Source: Rutpela maculata | Taxonomy: Eukaryota; Arthropoda; Insecta; Coleoptera; Cerambycidae | Assembly: GCA_936432065.2 (NCBI GenBank) | Contig: OW386293.2 | Coordinates: 63,696,265-63,760,264, forward strand | Reading direction: 5' to 3' | DNA: 64,000 nt | Part shown: positions 45,368-56,190 of the stretch, piece after piece | How positions within the stretch are numbered: the stretch's first letter is position 1 | Layout: every line of letters starts with the position of its first letter | The notes under the pieces: generated by a model | Seen by the model: only the letters and a program-made list of their open reading frames with translations | Databases searched by the model: none | Told to the model about the DNA's origin: nothing | Made by a program: the position numbers and the translations under genes

Positions 45368-46824
45368 ATGAAGCTTAGCTTGAAAAACAAAATGGCAGAG
45401 AAAAAAGATGAATTGCTTTTAAAAGTTTTCGATGGAATAGGATACGACAAATGGAGATTTAGATTAATGTTGTTTCTCGAAATGAAGGAATGCAAAGAAG
45501 CTGTTTTAAATGACGCCAAACCTAACGAAATTAGTGATGCTGGCTGGAAAAAGAAGGAAATTAAAGCTAAAAATTACATTGTGAACAGTATTACAAATAC
45601 ACAGCTTGAACTAATTATATCTCAAACAACAGCTAAAAGTATGGTTGATAAACTAGACGAAATTTATTTAGTAAAAAACAGTGCCATGAAATTGTTATGT
45701 AAAAGGAGACTGTTGGATTTGAAAATGAATGAAACTGATAATCCCACAGAATTTTTTTTAATGAGTTTGAGAAGCTGTTAAATGAACTTAAAAATGCTGG
45801 TAAAACTGTAAGCGAAGATGATAAACTAAATTATTTATTGTTAACTCTTCCTGAAAGCTTATCGCATATAGTAGATATTGTGGACGCTCTACCAAAAAAG
45901 GAAAAATCAGTAGAATATGTGAAATCAAAACTAATGATAGAGTTTCAAAAGCGAGAATGTAATAATAGTGGAGCCAAAAGTAACTTTCATGCATTCAGTT
46001 CCCATGTGTCAAGAAATGCGAAGAATCAAAAAAATCTAGTTGGTACGAGGAATAATTCTCAGAACTTTCAAAGACAGCAGCCAAATTCTTCTGGTTATCA
46101 TGCTACTGGTCAAAACAATGGAACTAATTATGTAAAGAAATGTTTTAAGTGTAATAAGACGGGACATATTCAAAAATATTGTTGGAGTAGAAATCAATAT
46201 CAGCAAGCAGAACGTTCAAGGAATTCAGGAAATGAAGGTAGCAGTCGCCATGTTGCTGGGCAGTCGTCGGTTGAACCGGGCACCGAAAATTACACATTTC
46301 ATGTAGAAGTGATGATGACAAATGCTGAACCCCGACAGGAACAAGAAGGACATATCAAATGGTTACTGGACAGTGGATGCTCTGATCACATTGTAAATAC
46401 AGGTAAGTACTTTTCTAGTTTTGTTAATTTGGAAAACGCTATAAATGTTAAAGTAGGTGATGGCTATTCGCTAAAATCAAACAAAATAGGTGACATTACT
46501 GTTTACTTTGATATTAATGGTAAATTTGTTAAAACAAAAATAAAAAATGTATACTTTGTACCAAATATGAAACATAATTTGTTAAGCATTTCGTGTATTA
46601 CTGATAAAAATAATTCAATTACTTACGAAAAAAATGTTGCCAAAATTAAAAATTGTAAAGGTGATTTAATTGCCACAGCAGTAAAAAGAAATAAACTTTA
46701 TGAACTTGTTAGTAATGTTCAAGGCCACAAGATTAATGAATCGTATCATATGCAAGTATTATTGAAATGTCAAAAAAGGAAAAGTGGCATCGTATTCTCG
46801 GTCATACGAATTTTAAAGATTTAA
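45368..46824 (+). pseudogene. copia gag and protease region, frameshifted
   Basis: The gag part opens MKLSLKNKMAEKKDELLLKV and has a UBN2-like region (residues about 20-135). At a run of eight Ts (about 45752-45759) the frame changes from that of 45368-45781 to that of 45838-46824. The zinc knuckle CFKCNKTGHIQKYC lies near 46141-46182. The aspartic protease motif WLLDSGCSDHIV is near 46360. A further A-rich frameshift near 46772 precedes the GAG-pre-integrase motif WHRILGHTNF. Products in an intact relative would be capsid-like Gag and the protease that cleaves the polyprotein. Here they cannot be made from one frame. Confidence 0.85.
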
Positions 46825-48104
46825 GGGATATGTGTAATTTACACCAAACAGAATTGAAAATGAAGTTTTAAAGTGTGAAATATGTTTACAGAATAAAATG
46901 ACAAATTTAAAATTTAAAAATAATAGAAACAGAGCAAATGACGTACTTGAAATAATCCACACAGATGTGCATGGTCCAATCACACAAACTGGCTATAAGG
47001 GTGAAAAATATTTTGTTAGTTTTATAGATGATTTTAGTAAGATTGCGGTTGTGTATTGTATCAAAGAAAAAAGTGAAGTTTTTGATCGTTTTGTTCAGTA
47101 TACTAAGTTAATGCAAAATCAAACAGGGAAGAAAATAAAAGAAATTCACTACGATAATGGGCAAGAATATATAAACAAGGACTTCTATACTTTTGCAAAA
47201 AAATGAAGGGATATACTTGCGACCTGGCCCTCCTTATACACATGAATTGAACGGTGTTGCAGAAAGATATAACAGGACTATTATGAATCGTGCTAGATGT
47301 TTGATGGCTGAAGCAAAAATTGATAAACGTTATTGGCCGGAATGTGTCAACGCAGCAGCATATATAGGAAATCGTGTACTTGCAAACACGAAAATTAGAA
47401 AAACCCCATATGAAATCTTTTTCAATAAGAAACCTGATGTATCAAATCTACACTTGTATGGAAGCAAAGTATTTGTTAGAATCCCTGAAGAACGTCGAAC
47501 TTCAAAATTACATCCAAAAGCCGACAAAGGAATTTTAGTTGGCTATACTGACGTTGGTTATAAAATATTAATTGATAATAAAGTGATAATTAGTCGACAT
47601 GTGCAATTTATTGAAAATGACGTAAAATATATTGGACTACAAAATGAAGAAGAGTCGGAAGACATTTTACAATGTACGGAAGAAAGCTCAAGTAAAAATG
47701 AACCGAATGAAGTATTACTAGACACTAGTATTGAGCAGAATCAAAACACAGATGAAGTGGAGACTCAGGAGGTGACTGAATCAAATCGTCCTAAACGCCA
47801 AATAAAACTATCCAAGAAATATGACGATCATGTAGTTTATGTAAATTATACAAATGTTTTAGTTCCTGAAAATTATGAAGAAGCTATAAATAGCTCAGAT
47901 TCTACGAAATGGAAAAATGCAATGAGTGAAGAAATTAAAAGTTTGGAAGAAAATGAAACATGGATGATAGTCGATATACCTGAAAACAAAAAGATCATTG
48001 AAGTTAAATGGATTTACAGAGTTAAAACAGATGGAAAGTACAAAGCTCGCGTAGTGGCTAAAGGTTTCCAACAACAATACCAAAAAGAAGAGGAAATGTA
48101 CTCT
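46785..48104 (+). pseudogene. copia integrase and start of the reverse transcriptase
   Basis: The HHCC zinc domain is split (WHRILGHTNF in one frame, LKCEICLQNKM in the next). The catalytic core has TDVHGP (first Asp), YDNGQEY (second Asp) and, after a frameshift at an A7 run near 47200, GVAERYNRT (Glu). The three catalytic residues survive but are not in one frame. The C-terminal integrase and linker follow, then the RT start (WKNAMSEEIKSLEENETW, VKWIYRVKTDGKYKARVVAKG). The frame is cut at 48104 by an inserted foldback. Confidence 0.85.
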
Positions 48105-49304
48105 TACAATCAATTATTTTTTATTTATTTGCTTTTATCATGATTAGAGAATATTATTTAGGTATTATGCAAATCACAACTTACACACTTTTTATTATGA
48201 AAATACCTACTTTCTGTATATTGTTGCCCTAATCTGGGCACGCTAATATACTAGTCAGGTAAATACTTTAAAACACTCATTATTGGAGAATCAATCAAAA
48301 CAACTACTCTTCTAGCTAATACTGACGAAGTATTGAATTACATGATAGGATTCTTAGCATTTTAAAGGAAAAAAATATATTGAAAATACTTAAATCGTTT
48401 ATTCAAATTTAATCATTCACACTTTTTTATTTAATATGAAATTATCTACTTTCTGTATATTGGTGCCTCAATCGGGTCACGCTAATATACTACTTAGGAA
48501 AACACTTTAAAACACTCATTATTGGAAAACTAATCAAAACAACTACTCTTCTAGCTAATACTGGTATTTTCATAATAAAAAGTGTGTAAGTTGTGATTTG
48601 CATAATACCTAAATAATATTCTCTAATCATGATAAAAGCAAATAAATAAAAAATAATTGATTGTAAAAATAAATCAAGAATAGGCTTGTAAATAATGAAT
48701 GAATGTTTCTATACTCTACTGATGAGAACTAACGAGTTCGAAAAAACTTGTACAACTTTTCTAGAGTTGAAATAGAATGTTTGTTTCAATAATTGTTGTG
48801 AATGACTGAATTTCAATAAATAGTTTAAGTATTTTCATTACATTTTTTTGCCTTAAAATGCCAGAAATCCTATCATGTAATTCAATACTTCGTCAGTATT
48901 AGCTAGAAGAGTAGTTGTTTTGATTAGTTTTCCAATAATGAGTGTTTTAAAGTGTTTTCCTAAGTAGTATATTAGCGTGACCCGATTGAGGCACCAATAT
49001 ACAGAAAGTAGATAATTTCATATTAAATAAAAAAGTGTGAATGATTAAATTTGAATAAACGATTTAAGTATTTTCAATATATTTTTTTCCTTTAAAATGC
49101 TAAGAATCCTATCATGTAATTCAATACTTCGTCAGTATTAGCTAGAAGAGTAGTTGTTTTGATTGATTCTCCAATAATGAGTGTTTTAAAGTATTTACCT
49201 GACTAGTATATTAGCGTGCCCAGATTAGGGCAACAATATACAGAAAGTAGGTATTTTCATAATAAAAAGTGTGTAAGTTGTGATTTGCATAATACCTAAA
49301 TAAA
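48105..49304. mobile_element. 1.2-kb foldback inserted in the copia RT
   Basis: The copia codons for EMYS|PVARM are split here, and ATGTACTCT appears on both sides (48096-48104 and 49305-49313; the match extends to 11 bp counting two more As). A 9-11 bp duplication fits a Mutator-like element. The left half contains two direct copies of a segment with ACTTTCTGTATATTG and GCTAATATACTA (about 48212 and 48452). The right half contains the same two, inverted (about 48965 and 49205). A further inverted copy of the left end lies at 48563-48667. No transposase. Confidence 0.8.
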
Positions 49305-50579
49305 ATGTACTCTCCCGTAGCAAGAATGTGTACCCTAAAAGTATTATTATCAGTTGCTTGTAATCATACATGGAATATCGATCAAATGGATGTACAAACA
49401 GCCTTTTTGAACGGTAAAATTAAAACAGAAGTCTATATCTATCCACCAGATGGTTACTAAGTTGAGCCCAATAAGGTCTGTCTTTTAAGGAAATCACTTT
49501 ATGGACTTAGAGAGAGTCCACGTGATTGGTATGAATGTTTTCATGATTTTTTGTTAAGCATACATTTTAAACGATCAGATTTTGACTATTGTTTATATAT
49601 GAAAAATGTGAACGGAAGTCAGATATATATTATCTTATATGTGGATGATTTGTTAATTTGTAGCCCTGATGTAAAGGAAATTAAGAAAGTTAAAACACTG
49701 TTAAGTCAAAAATTTCGAATGATAGATTTAGGAAAAGTTAAACAGTATCTTGGAATTGAAATCAACTATAACCCGGACGAAAAGAAAATGAGTCTAGGTC
49801 AGTTAAATGATATAGAAAGCTTAGCAGAAAATATAACGTTAAACAGTCAAATATTGTCCATACTCCTATGGAAATTAACTTAAAGTTAGAATCTGCAGAA
49901 AACTGTGAAATTGATTTGAAATCTAGAAATTTGATTGGTGCTCTTTTATATGTAAGCAGTGGAACCCGTCCGGATATATCATTCGCAGTAAATTATTTAA
50001 GTCGTTTCCAAAATAGTTATAGTGACACTCATTTTAAATATGCATTACGAGTATTAAAATATCTCTACAGTACTAGATTCATAAAATTAGTTTACAATTC
50101 AAATTTTAATGATAAAATGGATGCCTATGTTGATGCAGAGTGGGCTTCAGACATAATTGATAGAAAGTCAACAACAGGAATATTTGTTCGTGTCTTTGGA
50201 AATCCGATATTGTGGAAATCACAAAAACAAAAAAGTTGTATCACGTGCTTCAACTCATGTTGAATTTTATGCTCTAGCTGATTGTGTTGAAGAAGTCTTA
50301 CCCATTAAAGGAGTTCTAGCTGATCTTGGTGTTCAAATGAAAACCCCTATAAAAATTTATGAGGACAATACTGGTGCTATTGCTCTTGCAGAAAATGGAA
50401 AACTTTCTAAAAACTCTAAACATATTGATGTAGCTTACCACTTTGTTAACGATTTTCAAAAGAAAGGGTTGATTGAAGTTTTGAAAGTGAATACCGATGA
50501 CCAACTTGCCGATATACTTACTAAATCTTTAGGTAGACACAAATTTCAGAAACTGGGAAACTTGTTAGGTCTACAATAA
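49305..50579 (+). pseudogene. copia reverse transcriptase (rest) and RNase H
   Basis: RT resumes PVARMCTLKVLLSVA, then QMDVQTAFLNGKIK, a TAA stop at 49458-49460, KSLYGLRESPRDWY and the catalytic ILYVDDLLICS. A shift near 49850 and another in an A run near 50230 break the RNase H part. That part retains DAEWASDIIDRKSTTG, EDNTGAIALAENGK, SKHIDVAYHFVND and DQLADILTKSLGRHKF. This order and these motifs are diagnostic for Ty1/copia pol. Confidence 0.9.
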
Positions 50580-50672
50580 AAATTAAAGTGAAAACTGAAT
50601 ATTGTGTGGCAGTTAATGAAACTATTTTTGTAACTTTGTTCATTTTTTATGTATCACAAAATCAAGGAGGTG

Positions 50673-50930
50673 TGTTAGAAATGTGATTTTGTTTCTACAT
50701 CTAATTAGGTATCAGTAAGTGACATTTGCGATGCGCAATCTACCTTATTTTAATGTTCAGTGAATCAAAAAAATGACAGTTGGTTATAAGATGACAGACT
50801 TGATGTACGCTGTTTTATGTATTTGTAAAGGAGAAACGTTTATTTAAAAAGTAATATAGTAGTTTATAGTTTGTGGTGTTTTATTAAAGTAAAAGGAATG
50901 ATCCAAGGCAATGAAGAATATATTTTAACA
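50673..50930 (+). repeat. 3' LTR of the copia element
   Basis: 258 bp, identical to the 5' LTR except for six substitutions. Preceded by a purine-rich tract, followed by target duplication ATAAT. Confidence 0.95.
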
Positions 50931-50935
50931 ATAAT

Positions 50936-52204
50936 ACTTCTCATGCATTTAACACGACTGTCAAAGAAGAAAATTAACACGTTGACTGGCGTGACAAAGT
51001 TTGAAGTTGGGTCGGGTGCCTCAATCTTCCTTATTTCATAATTTACATATACATGGCCTAAAAACTAATATCGACTGTGTACACACACTGTAGTTGACAG
51101 AAGTACCGACGTCTGACATACTTTTAATGAAATGTATACAGGGAGGTCACTAAAAAATAACTAAAGAAGAAAATAATATTTGGAATGTAGTTGTCACAGC
51201 TGACAAGGGGGAAACCTGCTACGCTTTTAATGACAGATAACTGTCAACTGTATAAACAGGGTGGTCATTCTAAAAAAAATAATTAAGACGCGATGGAGGA
51301 AAATGACACAAGTGTTAGGAAAATAACCATAGTTTTTAGTTAAAAGTTGCGGATAGAAAAATACAAACGCTACACTTATTGAATACTTTAAAAAATGCAC
51401 AGCTCGGAGTAATTGTAATACTGGACAATACAGTGGAATGTGATAAACTATAATCTGTAAGCGATGTTTTCGGATCAAATAATAAATTGTTTATTTAATA
51501 GAAGGCCAATATAGAATGCTTCGGATCCAGATAATCGGCATCTAGACAAACTTTGGAATACTGAATAATTTTTGACGCCCAGGCACTGCGATGCCAAAAG
51601 AAAGCATACCGATGGATTATCAAAAAGAAACTCATCGTCACTGTCTGACAACATGTTTCTCCCTAAGCGAAACTTTCAAGGGACATGTCCAGCGAGAATT
51701 CCGATTTTGAGATTTAGAGAGTCTCGTATTGTACGAAAGGCATAGCGTCTAAATACGAAGGTTGCAAGAGATTTGACACTTTTAAGTTTTGATAGACTTC
51801 TTTTTTATCGTAAATGAAAAGAGGGTCTGGAATTCTGCTAGGCATCCCCAAAGAATTGTACACTCTCACGCTAAAAATACAGCTTACTAGGCGTGAAGGA
51901 TTTTGCAGCTTTCGTCGTAAGCAATTTGCTTCGTAAAAAAAATAATTCGCACAGTTTATTTGCCAATTCGAATCGCTTGGAAGCGTCGACGAAAGCAAAA
52001 CCTTGTACCATGAAATAAACTTCCTAAAAGTTTTGAAATAGAACAAATGGTTCGCAATATTATTTGTGTTATTTTACAAACACATCTTATGAACAGCATC
52101 ACCACAGAATACTCCATAGTTCGCTGGAATATTCTGTGCCTGTGGTTACATATAACGCGGAATGTTTAATTCTCTATCTCACTTACACAAATCGCGTTCG
52201 AGAC
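50936..52204. other. Spacer with mariner-like ends and an unassigned minus-strand frame
   Basis: ATACAGGGAGGTCA (about 51136) and AACAGGGTGGTCA (about 51246) are each followed by A-rich sequence and resemble the terminus near 45003, so they may be ends of one MITE family. A 110-codon minus-strand frame (52046-51714) has mixed composition, but I recognise no domain in it. A small hairpin (CACAGAATACTCC / GGAATATTCTGTG) lies at 52112-52140. Confidence 0.45.
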
Positions 52205-52560
52205 GCACTTTATACAGGGTGTTTCGAAAAGATTGGAAAAACGCTTAGCCGTAGATTCTTGACATGAAAACAAGTCGATTTAGCTTAAAAAGTAGTGGTC
52301 TAACTCTTTTCGTTTTCAAGATACAGGGTCGCAAAGTAAAAAAAAATGTATTCATAATTTGTCTCTATCTTGGAGACTATTATACTTATCCACTTCAAAA
52401 TTGGTAACGACATATTTTTCAGGTCGCTAACTACAATGGTGATATTGCCAATGTCATATTTTATAGATGGCGCTAGTTACAGGACTTTACAATTTTTTTT
52501 ACTATACCACTCTGTGTCTTGAAAACGAAAAGAGTTAGACCGCTACTTTTATACCCTGTA
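52205..52560. repeat. Mariner-like MITE with subterminal inverted repeats
   Basis: It opens TATACAGGGTGTTTCG and closes near TATACCCTGTATA. The subterminal segment GTAGTGGTCTAACTCTTTTC (about 52292) returns inverted as GAAAAGAGTTAGACCGCTAC near 52523. No coding capacity. Confidence 0.65.
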
Positions 52561-52830
52561 TATTTTATTTTCCGCAAGGTTCAATTGGGTTGTTGACGAA
52601 TTTCCAAAAATGGTGAAATATGGTAGTGGAGGACTTAATTTAGTTATATATTTAATTTGGAAGAAAAATTCTCAGCGCAACATATTTTAAAAAATTGTTA
52701 AACTTCGACTATTTGAATGTGCCGCGAAAACGGTAGTGACATCATAACGGCAGTTAGATGTGAACTTATAAGCAAAACAGATGAAGACGAATAAGTTGAC
52801 ATTGCTGACAAGAAAGAAAATAACCTCGTA

Positions 52831-53810
52831 TAGTGAAGGGCGATATCGTGATTTTTCAATCACAACGTAAATCGTTACTGTGATTTTCTCATATCAGCGA
52901 ATTTAAAACGTGATGTGATCACGACTTTCATAATACGACGTACGGGAGAAATTGTTAATCGTTCCCTAAGCGCCGATAGACGATGAATGGTGAATTAGCT
53001 ACTTTTGTAATCCGCGCTGCCACAGATATGCATAATGTGTATAATATATATATTATGATTTGTTTATCCAAATATCCTAATGCATGGATTGGTAATAAAG
53101 CAAAAGCACTAGGTTTTGAATGGAACTTGACAATAGGATATTTCTGTAAAGTTGTACAAACATTAACATTTCGGAAGCATCAATAAATTTCTTGTTTATA
53201 TTTATGTTTATGTTTATTTTACACGAATTTTTGTTAATTTAAAATGGTAAATTTATTTTTTAATGTTATTTTTTTTATTGTTTTATAATATATAAGGATA
53301 TTTTTTAAAAATGTTTTCATTTGCTTATTGTCGAATTCCATATTTTTATTCATATTTCATGCCGAAACGCAAATGCTCAATATTTGCAATAAAATTGCTA
53401 GTATATTTAATCATATAAAATATTTTTACACATGGTTTTAGTAGTTATAGTCACTTCTGGTATTATAACAAAAATGTTCCGTCATGCCCCCAATCGCCAC
53501 ATCGCATCGCCAGTCAATAAAAGACATGCATAAATATTTTTATATAAATATCTAAATAGTGTGAAAAGCGTATCTAACGACGCTAAGGCACGGGATCGCT
53601 TGCTTTACGTGTTAATACATACGACCGCAGACAATAATCGACTCAAAGTAAATATCGTGAAAGATATATTGGCAAGAGCACGGCAAGGGAACGAAATACG
53701 GAAAGTCGTGATCACGTCACGCTTTTCTGCCAACTTTACTAACAGTCGTTACCTGTGATTTCTTAATATCAGTGATTAAATCACAGTTCGTGATATATCG
53801 CCCATCACTA
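52831..53810. mobile_element. hAT-like non-autonomous element with 8-bp target duplication
   Basis: Ends TAGTGAAGGGCGATAT and the inverse of TAGTGATGGGCGATAT (15 of 16) bound a 980-bp segment. The 8 bp before (ACCTCGTA, 52823-52830) and after (ACCTCATA, 53811-53818) differ at one position. Two short frames inside (52983-53186 and 53561-53758) could be shreds of a coding region, but I cannot assign them. Confidence 0.85.
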
Positions 53811-53818
53811 ACCTCATA

Positions 53819-54189
53819 TGTTAAAAGTAAATTTGACGTTTAGCTAGCAGTGATTGATGTTTGCAGTTATTGTTAATATTTTTTTACAAAACGAATAAGG
53901 CAGTATATCTGTAAAAGCTAATTTTGACATTCTACTTGCGGTAGATATATTTATGGTCAGCGTTTTGACATTGCAATGGTTGGAAGTGCAAAAGTTGTAA
54001 GGTACTTACGTTACAGCTGCTATAGACAGTACAAACTATTGTAATTTCTGCAAGAACTTCCTTTATCTTATCTTATTAATATTACATAATATGTCTATGT
54101 ATTTTATTATTTAATTTAGATGAATTTGTTAACTATACTTTGTATTTTATTAAATATTTCCTTTTCATTGTTTTATTTCCTGTTAACTA
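53819..54189. other. Spacer, no gene
   Basis: No signal recognised. A 64-codon frame starting at 54140 overlaps the repeat that follows. Confidence 0.4.
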
Positions 54190-54540
54190 TATACATGCGT
54201 TTCTAAGTGAAAACAACAAAATAAGTTTATCTACTAAAGAAATTATTTATTATCCATTGATACTCACTTCTAAGAAGAGTCAGAATGAGACTTACGAAGA
54301 TATCAAGAAAGGTCTGTATTATAACAAAAAATAATAAATAGGTAAGTACTTTATGCTAGTATCTACCTAAGAAATAAACAAAGATATGTATTTATAACAC
54401 ACATAATTCAAAGGGCATTTATAACTACAATCCAACGCATTCGTAGCCATTTCCGACTGATTGTGTTCACCGACTTTAGACGACTTTCACAGTTTGTTTC
54501 ATATAGTTTTTCAACGGAGAGTTTTTAAATTTCCTTTCTT
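54190..54540 (+). repeat. Dispersed repeat shared with 43427-43800
   Basis: See the partner copy for matched words. This copy sits beneath the end of a 64-codon frame (54140-54334, hydrophobic start). That frame is not preserved in the partner, which argues against coding. Confidence 0.6.
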
Positions 54541-55443
54541 AATTTATTGATCATCCTAGTATTATGGGGCGTCTAGGGAGCTTCATAAATAATAAATAGC
54601 CAACAAAAACAACTGCACTTTATTCCAACATAAACTAGATAAAATACATAAAAGCAGATTAAAGCCATTTCCCTCCTTTTAGGAAGTCAAAGCATGAATA
54701 ACATTCTAATCTAGAGCCGTTAAGAATACAGTAATACACCTTGTTTTATCCACCAGTTTGGCGGGTAATTTAAATTTGTAACAGCTAGAACGCCACACAA
54801 GTCTTGTAATGCGGCCGTTTTTCCTACAACATAAACCCATATTAAAAATCAAATTCCTACATTAAGATACAACTTACCACAAATAAAACGCTTAGAATAG
54901 ATTGTAATTTGTTACTTTACTTGACATTGAAATGGTCTCCACAATAAGAAGACTTGGTGGCTTCATTATTACGTTCAACGTTTATTATTGGAACACAACA
55001 GTTTTTCTGGTGAATTGGTGGTATTATTTACACAGTACGACAGAAAACACTATCTGTACTTATATTTATCCATAACTAGATGCTGTTAAACTATATCAAA
55101 TTGTAACCTATGAACGTCAGTTGAACTTCACGTTAAACATAATGTCAGATTAAACTGTCGTGATTTGTCTTTTTTCTCCATTGCTATCAGCGAGTTTCTA
55201 AATTAGTACCCGTTTCTCGTCGTTTTATAACTAACTTCTCTACAGACTGCCGTTATTATGTCATCTCCGTTTTAAATGCATGTATTTTTGTAATTAATAT
55301 TATACTATAAGACTTTCTTTTCAACTTCTACATGTTTCTAATGATTTTTTTATGAATAATTGTTATTGTTTAACATAGATTCTCCTCAAATTTTAACTTA
55401 GTGCAACAACCCAATTGTGACGTCGCATGACTCTCTTCGCTCC
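54541..55443. other. Spacer, no gene or clear repeat
   Basis: About 900 bp without reading frames over 60 codons or recognisable element ends. I see nothing in it. Confidence 0.45.
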
Positions 55444-56190
55444 CAATTCAATTCAATTCAAAAAGATATATTATCAGTTAGTAATGATGCGCCTAGTCAG
55501 ATTCCGGTTCAGGGCTGACCATGCAACCACGGACCGCAGCGTCGGGTGGAGTGGATTTGATTTCGCTATAACGACAGGTGTTGGTTTAAGTTAGAACTCC
55601 TGCTTAAAGGAACTAAAGCTTAAATCTAACAATTTGGTTTAATAGAACTAAAGGGCTTTAAAAAACGTAAAATTACACTAATTTGTTTTTATTTACACGA
55701 ACACATCGCGCACTGTTTAAAAAGTCTGGTTACTGATACGGGGAAAACTCAACGAAAAAACCCGCTTGAACTAGTAACGTCCTTCGTCCGCTGGTCAGAC
55801 TGCCTCCGGAAAGGTAGGGTGAAAATAAAGTTGTAGTTTGAAAAGTTTGGATTTTCAAGAGGTTATTGGTCGAGGGGAGATTTTGAAAAGGAGACAAAAA
55901 AGAATAAAAGAACAAAATTACCAAAAAGGAGACGAATAGAGGGAATGGAAAAGGGTTTCAAGGTAAAAGGTGATAAAAAGTAAAAGGTGGTGAAAGGGAA
56001 ATTGTGGTATTAATAGGAAAGTGGGGCTAGGGAAGTTGCCGAAAGATAGGCAACACCTGTTATGGTAATGGGTGTTTCAGGTCGAAAAGTGTGGCATTAT
56101 GCTGTCTAATTCGTGTTATATCGCGGGTTAGTGGACTATCGCCCAGTTTGAATTGATAGAATTTCTGGGATATTTCCTAGACGAAGTCCG

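Larger units (their letters stand above)
45053..50930 (+). mobile_element. Ty1/copia LTR retrotransposon with 5-bp target duplication
   Basis: Two 258-bp LTRs (TGTTAG...TTAACA) flank gag-protease-integrase-RT-RNase H in copia order. ATAAT stands directly before (45048-45052) and after (50931-50935) the element. The primer site TGGTAGCAGAGCGTGG begins at 45311 and matches the complement of the initiator tRNA-Met 3' end over its first 11 nt. A purine-rich tract (AATCAAGGAGGTG) precedes the 3' LTR. The LTRs differ at 6 of 258 positions by my count. The coding region has several frameshifts, at least one stop and a 1.2-kb insertion (48105-49304), so this copy is not autonomous. Confidence 0.95.

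Noticed and set aside
51714..52046. 110-codon minus-strand frame as a host gene
   Set aside because: No recognisable domain, splice context or repeat partner; kept only as an unassigned frame within the spacer.
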